A stretch of 9,104 nt of DNA from Parcubacteria group bacterium GW2011_GWA2_45_30 (GTDB lineage Bacteria; Patescibacteriota; Minisyncoccia; Sungbacterales; HO2-52-23). This document shows positions 7,001 through 9,104 of the stretch, piece by piece. Each line of letters opens with the position of its first letter. The first letter of the stretch is position 1. The position numbers were made by a program, and so were the translations under genes. Below the pieces are notes generated by a model. That model was given only the letters and a program-made list of their open reading frames with translations, did not search any database and was not told where the DNA came from. Location of the stretch: positions 1-9,104 of the forward strand of contig LCKU01000018.1 in NCBI GenBank assembly GCA_001001625.1. Reading direction: 5' to 3'.

Positions 7001-7110
7001 TTACCCCGTTAAAAAGAAACAAGCACAGCTTATTTTAGACGTAAAATATGTTTTAATACAAGGGTAATTTTGGCAAAAATTACATCTCCTGTTTCTTTCT
7101 AACGGGGTTA
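7001..7110. repeat. 110-nt inverted-repeat element with two internal hairpins
   Basis: The ends 7001-7023 and 7088-7110 are inverted repeats, 20 of 23 matched, built around ACCCCGTTA...TAACGGGGT. Inside are two perfect hairpins: TATTTTA/TAAAATA (7031-7037, 7042-7048, loop GACG) and GTAATTTT/AAAATTAC (7064-7071, 7076-7083, loop GGCA). Folded, this gives a three-way junction. Two of the three end mismatches are A-C on the plus strand but G-U on the minus strand. It could be a MITE-like element or a structured leader of pyrH, whose ATG is 8 nt away. No clear target duplication is seen. Confidence 0.7.
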
Positions 7111-7118
7111 TATGCAAA

Positions 7119-7832
7119 ATGCGCGTGCTTTTAAAAATTTCGGGCGAGGCGTTGTCGGGCGAGGCCAAAACCGGCTATAACTTGCCGGATATTGAATTTA
7201 TTGCCCAGGAAATTAAAGGCGCGGTTGATGGCGGCGGAAAGAAAATCGAGCTTGTGGTTGTGGTCGGGGGCGGCAATTTAATCCGCGGAGCGCGCCTAAA
7301 AAAGGAGCTTGGCCTTGACTCGGTGGTGGCGGATTACGCCGGAATGCTTGCGACCTTGGTGAATGCGGTCGTGTTTCAGGATATTTTGGAAAAAAAATAC
7401 GGGCTTGTGGTTAGGGTTTTATCGGCAATCGAGGCACGTCAAGTCGCCGAGCCCTATTTGCGCCGCGTGGCCATGAGTCATCTGGAAAAAGGCAGAGTGG
7501 TTTTGCTGGCTGGCGGCACGGGCAACCCGGATTTTTCCACTGATACCGCTATGGTCTTGCGCGCGCATGAGATTGAAGCAGATATGGTGCTCAAAGGCAC
7601 CAAGGTTTCCGGAATTTTTGACAAGGACCCGAAGAAATTCAAAGACGCCGTAGAAATCACACAGGTAAGTTACATGGATTATCTGAACAAGCATCTTGAA
7701 ATTGTGGATGCAACTGCCGTTACTCTGGCACGTAAGCACTCATTGTCTATCCAAGTTTTTGATATTTTTAAGAAGGGAAATTTGAAGAAGGTGATTGCGG
7801 GTAAAAATATAGGATCGGTGATACAGGACTAA
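7119..7832 (+). CDS. pyrH: UMP kinase
   Basis: A 237-residue cytoplasmic UMP kinase that phosphorylates UMP to UDP with ATP, in pyrimidine nucleotide synthesis. It matches the bacterial amino-acid-kinase-fold family (about 240 residues): LLKISGEAL (4-12) with the phosphate-binding Lys6, VVGGGNLIRG (48-57), ADYAGMLATLVNA (71-83), GTGNPDFSTDTA (133-144) and KGTKVSGIFDKDPKK (159-173). PDFSTD replaces the commoner PFFTTD, a mild change. In many bacteria pyrH sits with tsf and frr; neither is here. ATG 7119 opens the conserved first strand; ATG 7112 is out of frame. There is no good Shine-Dalgarno (GGGG 7104-7107 is 11 nt away) and no convincing promoter outside the upstream element. Confidence 0.97.
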   Translation: MRVLLKISGEALSGEAKTGYNLPDIEFIAQEIKGAVDGGGKKIELVVVVGGGNLIRGARLKKELGLDSVVADYAGMLATLVNAVVFQDILEKKYGLVVRVLSAIEARQVAEPYLRRVAMSHLEKGRVVLLAGGTGNPDFSTDTAMVLRAHEIEADMVLKGTKVSGIFDKDPKKFKDAVEITQVSYMDYLNKHLEIVDATAVTLARKHSLSIQVFDIFKKGNLKKVIAGKNIGSVIQD

Positions 7833-7855
7833 TAATAGTAAGCTTGAGTATTGTC

Positions 7856-7880
7856 AAAGGTCTGCCATAAAGGCCTTTTT
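7856..7880 (+). terminator. Intrinsic terminator of pyrH
   Basis: AAAGGTC (7856-7862) pairs with GGCCTTT (7872-7878), including one G-U pair, around a nine-base loop, and runs into a T-rich tail that continues to 7886. It lies 23 nt after the pyrH stop. Confidence 0.8.
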
Positions 7881-7925
7881 ATTTTTATAATAATTTGATA
7901 ACATGATAAGTGTCAGTTCAAAGGG

Positions 7926-7983
7926 TTATCCTGAATGTAATGAAGGATCTTAAAATTTGGATTCTTCGCTTCGCTCAGAATGA
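7926..7983. repeat. REP-like imperfect inverted repeat
   Basis: The arms 7926-7949 and 7960-7983 are 24 nt each, match at about 16 of 24 positions by hand, and flank a 10-nt A/T loop. The arms carry the TCCTGA...GAAGGATC and GATTCTTCGCTTCGCTCAGAATGA pattern, which I recall as a widespread intergenic repeat type in many bacteria. It lies between the pyrH terminator and the DedA leader in the only gene-poor stretch longer than 300 nt (7833-8141). Confidence 0.65.
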
Positions 7984-7998
7984 CTTTCTGTTATCGCA

Positions 7999-8079
7999 AT
8001 GAATAAGAAGCAGAAGATGGCGCTCAAAAAACGCCGCAAAAAAGGAGGTAAAAAATTTGAAAGCATTCGGTTTCGTTAA
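7999..8079 (+). CDS. Possible 26-residue basic micro-protein
   Basis: ATG 7999 opens a 26-codon frame ending TAA 8077-8079. The product is extremely basic, with 14 Lys or Arg (MNKKQKMALKKRRKKGGKKF at its start). Such a composition would fit a nucleic-acid or ribosome-binding micro-protein, and I recall similar tiny lysine-rich hypothetical proteins in Parcubacteria, though I cannot verify a homologue. It has no Shine-Dalgarno and begins 16 nt after the REP-like repeat. Its AAA AAA GGA GGT AAA AAA run doubles as a perfect Shine-Dalgarno for the next frame. Chance occurrence is a real possibility at this length. Confidence 0.35.
   Translation: MNKKQKMALKKRRKKGGKKFESIRFR
8044..8048 (+). promoter_or_regulatory. 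GGAGG Shine-Dalgarno before a TTG start
   Basis: AAAGGAGG is the strongest Shine-Dalgarno in the window and lies 8 nt before TTG 8057. It may instead be a by-product of Lys/Gly codons in the 7999-8079 frame. Confidence 0.4.
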
Positions 8080-8110
8080 CAGGCCGTATCAAGCTAAGTT
8101 TTGGCGATAA
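8057..8110 (+). CDS. Possible 17-residue leader peptide before the DedA gene
   Basis: TTG 8057 opens a 17-codon frame, MKAFGFVNRPYQAKFWR if the TTG initiates, ending TAA 8108-8110. It is preceded by an optimal GGAGG. Its last codons run through the left arm of a 13-bp hairpin and its stop lies in the loop. A ribosome completing this frame would therefore open the hairpin 18 nt before the DedA ATG. This resembles a leader-peptide arrangement, but there is no run of a single regulatory amino acid and no T-run after the hairpin. Function is not established. Confidence 0.3.
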   Translation: MKAFGFVNRPYQAKFWR

Positions 8111-8124
8111 AAAAGCTTAGCTTG
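8090..8124 (+). promoter_or_regulatory. 13-bp hairpin in the DedA leader
   Basis: CAAGCTAAGTTT (8090 onward, through T8102) pairs with AAAGCTTAGCTTG (8112-8124), including one U-G pair at 8099/8115, with a nine-base loop GGCGATAAA. It ends 17 nt before ATG 8142. The sequence after it (GAGTTGACTC) has no T-run, so it is not a standard terminator. GGAG (8124-8127) starts at its last base and is the nearest purine-rich site, 14 nt from the ATG. Confidence 0.6.
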
Positions 8125-8141
8125 GAGTTGACTCGTGTTTT

Positions 8142-8783
8142 ATGGAATTGCTCGGTATTGATTTGATAACCTTGCTTAAAACCGCGGGCTATGCGGGTCT
8201 TTTTGGAATTGTATTTGCGGAATCAGGTCTTTTGCTCGGATTTTTTCTTCCCGGGGATTCGCTTCTTTTCACCGCAGGATTTTTGGCATCGCAAGATTTT
8301 TTCAATATTTGGATTTTGATTATAGGGTGTTTCTTGGCCGCGGTGATCGGTGATTCGGTGGGATATACATTCGGAAAAAAAGTCGGACCGAAAATTTTTA
8401 CGCGCGAGGATTCGTTGATTTTCCGAAAACACAATCTGGAACATGCCCGCATTTTTTATGAAAAACATGGCGGTAAAGCAGTTATTTTGGCAAGATTTTT
8501 GCCCATAGTCAGGACATTTGCTCCGATTCTTGCGGGCGTGGGCGTTATGCGCTATGCCTCGTTTCTTTTTTATAATGTTATTGGCGGGATCATGTGGGCA
8601 ATCGGCATGCCGATTTTGGGTTTTTTTCTCGGAAGCATAATTCCAGACGTGGACCGATATCTGCTTCCGATTATAGCTGCAATTGTTATTCTTTCCATCC
8701 TCCCCACATTTTGGCACATTTTTAAGGAGAAAGAGTATAGGGATTATATTTTCTCTAAAATTTTCCGTAAAAAATCACTATAG
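8142..8783 (+). CDS. DedA family (VTT domain) integral membrane protein
   Basis: A 213-residue DedA-family inner-membrane protein. Family members are linked to lipid or undecaprenyl-phosphate flipping, membrane potential and cell division. Conserved features are present: ESGLLLGFFLPGDSLLF (27-43) in the first re-entrant region, GDSVGYTFGKKVG (70-82), and YEKHGGKAVILARFLP followed by VRTFAPILAG (106-132), with the conserved Arg118 and Arg124. Hydrophobic segments run about 14-34, 55-72, 137-168 and 173-190, and the tail is basic (KIFRKKSL). Length fits the family. The individual substrate cannot be assigned; undecaprenyl-phosphate transport is one option. No good Shine-Dalgarno precedes ATG 8142. 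The TAG stop lies inside a hairpin stem. Confidence 0.94.
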   Translation: MELLGIDLITLLKTAGYAGLFGIVFAESGLLLGFFLPGDSLLFTAGFLASQDFFNIWILIIGCFLAAVIGDSVGYTFGKKVGPKIFTREDSLIFRKHNLEHARIFYEKHGGKAVILARFLPIVRTFAPILAGVGVMRYASFLFYNVIGGIMWAIGMPILGFFLGSIIPDVDRYLLPIIAAIVILSILPTFWHIFKEKEYRDYIFSKIFRKKSL

Positions 8784-8802
8784 AGGCGAAACCCCTATAG
8801 TG
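8776..8802. terminator. Hairpin over the DedA stop codon; terminator-like on the minus strand
   Basis: CACTATAG (8776-8783) pairs with CTATAGTG (8795-8802); GG/CC adds two pairs after one mismatch, leaving the loop CGAAA. The DedA TAG is in the stem. On the plus strand no T-run follows. On the minus strand the hairpin is followed by ATTTTTTAC, so it has intrinsic terminator form for leftward transcription. Confidence 0.5.
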
Positions 8803-8805
8803 GAC

Positions 8806-8834
8806 TTGACTCAGATTTCGCAAAGAATTATAAT
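8806..8834 (+). promoter_or_regulatory. Strong sigma-70-type promoter of the Rrf2-like gene
   Basis: TTGACT (8806-8811), a 17-base spacer and a perfect TATAAT (8829-8834). This is the best consensus promoter in the window. Transcription should start near 8841, giving a leader of about 21 nt to ATG 8862. Confidence 0.88.
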
Positions 8835-8854
8835 CGGACTATATATGTCCGATT
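8832..8854. promoter_or_regulatory. Palindromic operator overlapping the rrf2 promoter
   Basis: AATCGGAC (8832-8839) and GTCCGATT (8847-8854) are perfect inverted repeats separated by seven A/T bases. The palindrome covers half of the -10 box and the expected start site, so a bound protein would block the polymerase. GAC and GTC are seven bases apart, the same spacing as in the published IscR type 1 consensus, although several other positions differ. Autorepression by the encoded Rrf2-like protein is the simplest reading. Confidence 0.75.
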
Positions 8855-8865
8855 TATTTTTATGA
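8845..8865 (+). CDS. Six-codon upstream ORF overlapping the rrf2 start
   Basis: ATG 8845 reads MSDLFL and stops at TGA 8863-8865, which overlaps the rrf2 ATG 8862 in ATGA. Its ATG would be about the fifth base of the transcript. It could load ribosomes and couple them to rrf2, which lacks a Shine-Dalgarno. At this length chance cannot be excluded. Confidence 0.25.
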   Translation: MSDLFL

Positions 8866-9104
8866 GGAAAAAGATTGATTACTCAATAATTTTGCTGGAG
8901 CGAATGAAAAATGCCGGAGATAAATTTATGGATGTTAAAGCCGTGGCGCGCGAGTTTAATCTGCCCCCGGCTTTCTTGGAAAAAGTCGCGCAGGAATTGA
9001 AACGTGTCGGATGGGTTGAATCGCAAAAAGGCCGGGGAGGCGGGTATAGAATTTCAAAAATGGGAGAGACAATAACCATGGCGGATATTATCAATTTTTT
9101 TGAA
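8862..9104 (+). CDS. Rrf2-family transcriptional regulator (partial, 5' end)
   Basis: The first 81 residues of an Rrf2/IscR-type DNA-binding protein, cut off by the window end. The winged helix-turn-helix is clear: VKAVAREFNLPPAFLEKVAQ (about 25-44) for the two helices, then ELKRVGWVES and the family wing motif KGRGGGYRISK (56-66), followed by ITMADIINFFE. The N-terminal IDYSIILLERM matches the usual first helix. The Fe-S ligating cysteines, if any, would be beyond residue 90 and outside the window, so whether it senses iron-sulfur status, redox or cysteine is unknown. It has its own strong promoter and overlapping palindrome, pointing to autoregulation. ATG 8862 is chosen because it gives the family's normal N-terminus. 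Confidence 0.9.
   Translation, partial: MRKKIDYSIILLERMKNAGDKFMDVKAVAREFNLPPAFLEKVAQELKRVGWVESQKGRGGGYRISKMGETITMADIINFFE

Noticed and set aside
7070..7118. TTGGCA (7070-7075) as -35 of a pyrH promoter
   Set aside because: The -35 is a good match but no -10 lies 16-18 bases downstream; TATATG at 7109-7114 is too far. It is also part of the internal hairpin of the repeat element.
8223..8717. 164-codon minus-strand frame inside the DedA gene
   Set aside because: It is antisense to a clear DedA protein and its Lys/Asn/Cys-rich translation is what a reversed membrane protein gene gives.
1..9104. CRISPR array, tRNA, rRNA, transposase, toxin-antitoxin or defence genes
   Set aside because: No direct-repeat/spacer pattern, cloverleaf, rRNA-like stretch or matching protein was seen on either strand by eye.

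Overview
This window looks like a chromosomal segment of a Candidate Phyla Radiation bacterium, most likely Parcubacteria-like. That assignment is an inference from four things: a housekeeping gene set scattered without its usual partners (typA, pyrH), a large exported protein built from PKD, Ig-like and SH3 modules, few Shine-Dalgarno sequences, and short gene spacing. Stops are ordinary. The hydrolase ends in TGA directly at a terminator, so UGA is probably not reassigned.

Layout. 1-123: tail of an unrecognised gene, 4 nt before typA/bipA (128-1879, ribosome-associated translational GTPase). 1880-2080: convergent intergenic region with three hairpins, the last a bidirectional terminator. 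2081-4927, minus strand: a 948-residue exported multidomain protein with 14 cysteines in seven local pairs. 4928-5126: divergent promoter region. 5127-5840: lipase-like alpha/beta hydrolase with its own terminator. 5898-6707: membrane-anchored SIMPL (DUF541) protein behind a promoter placed for leaderless transcription, followed by a 75-residue charged protein and a terminator. 7001-7110: a 110-nt element with 23-nt inverted ends and two internal hairpins, just before pyrH (7119-7832). 7833-8141: terminator, REP-like inverted repeat, two tiny candidate ORFs and a 13-bp hairpin. 8142-8783: DedA-family membrane protein. 8806-9104: strong promoter with an overlapping palindromic operator and the start of an Rrf2-type regulator, cut off by the window end.

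The genes do not form one pathway. TypA and PyrH serve translation and nucleotide supply; the large exported protein, SIMPL protein and DedA belong to the envelope; the Rrf2-like protein is probably autoregulated. I do not see an obvious new multi-gene system such as a defence island. The less ordinary material is mainly non-coding: a recurring ACCCCGTTA/TAACGGGGT motif arranged as inverted pairs at gene boundaries, hairpins that contain stop codons, a leaderless promoter, and the rrf2 operator with a six-codon upstream ORF. In the proteins, a recurring loop bounded by two cysteines and usually closed by Pro-Cys appears in both exported proteins.
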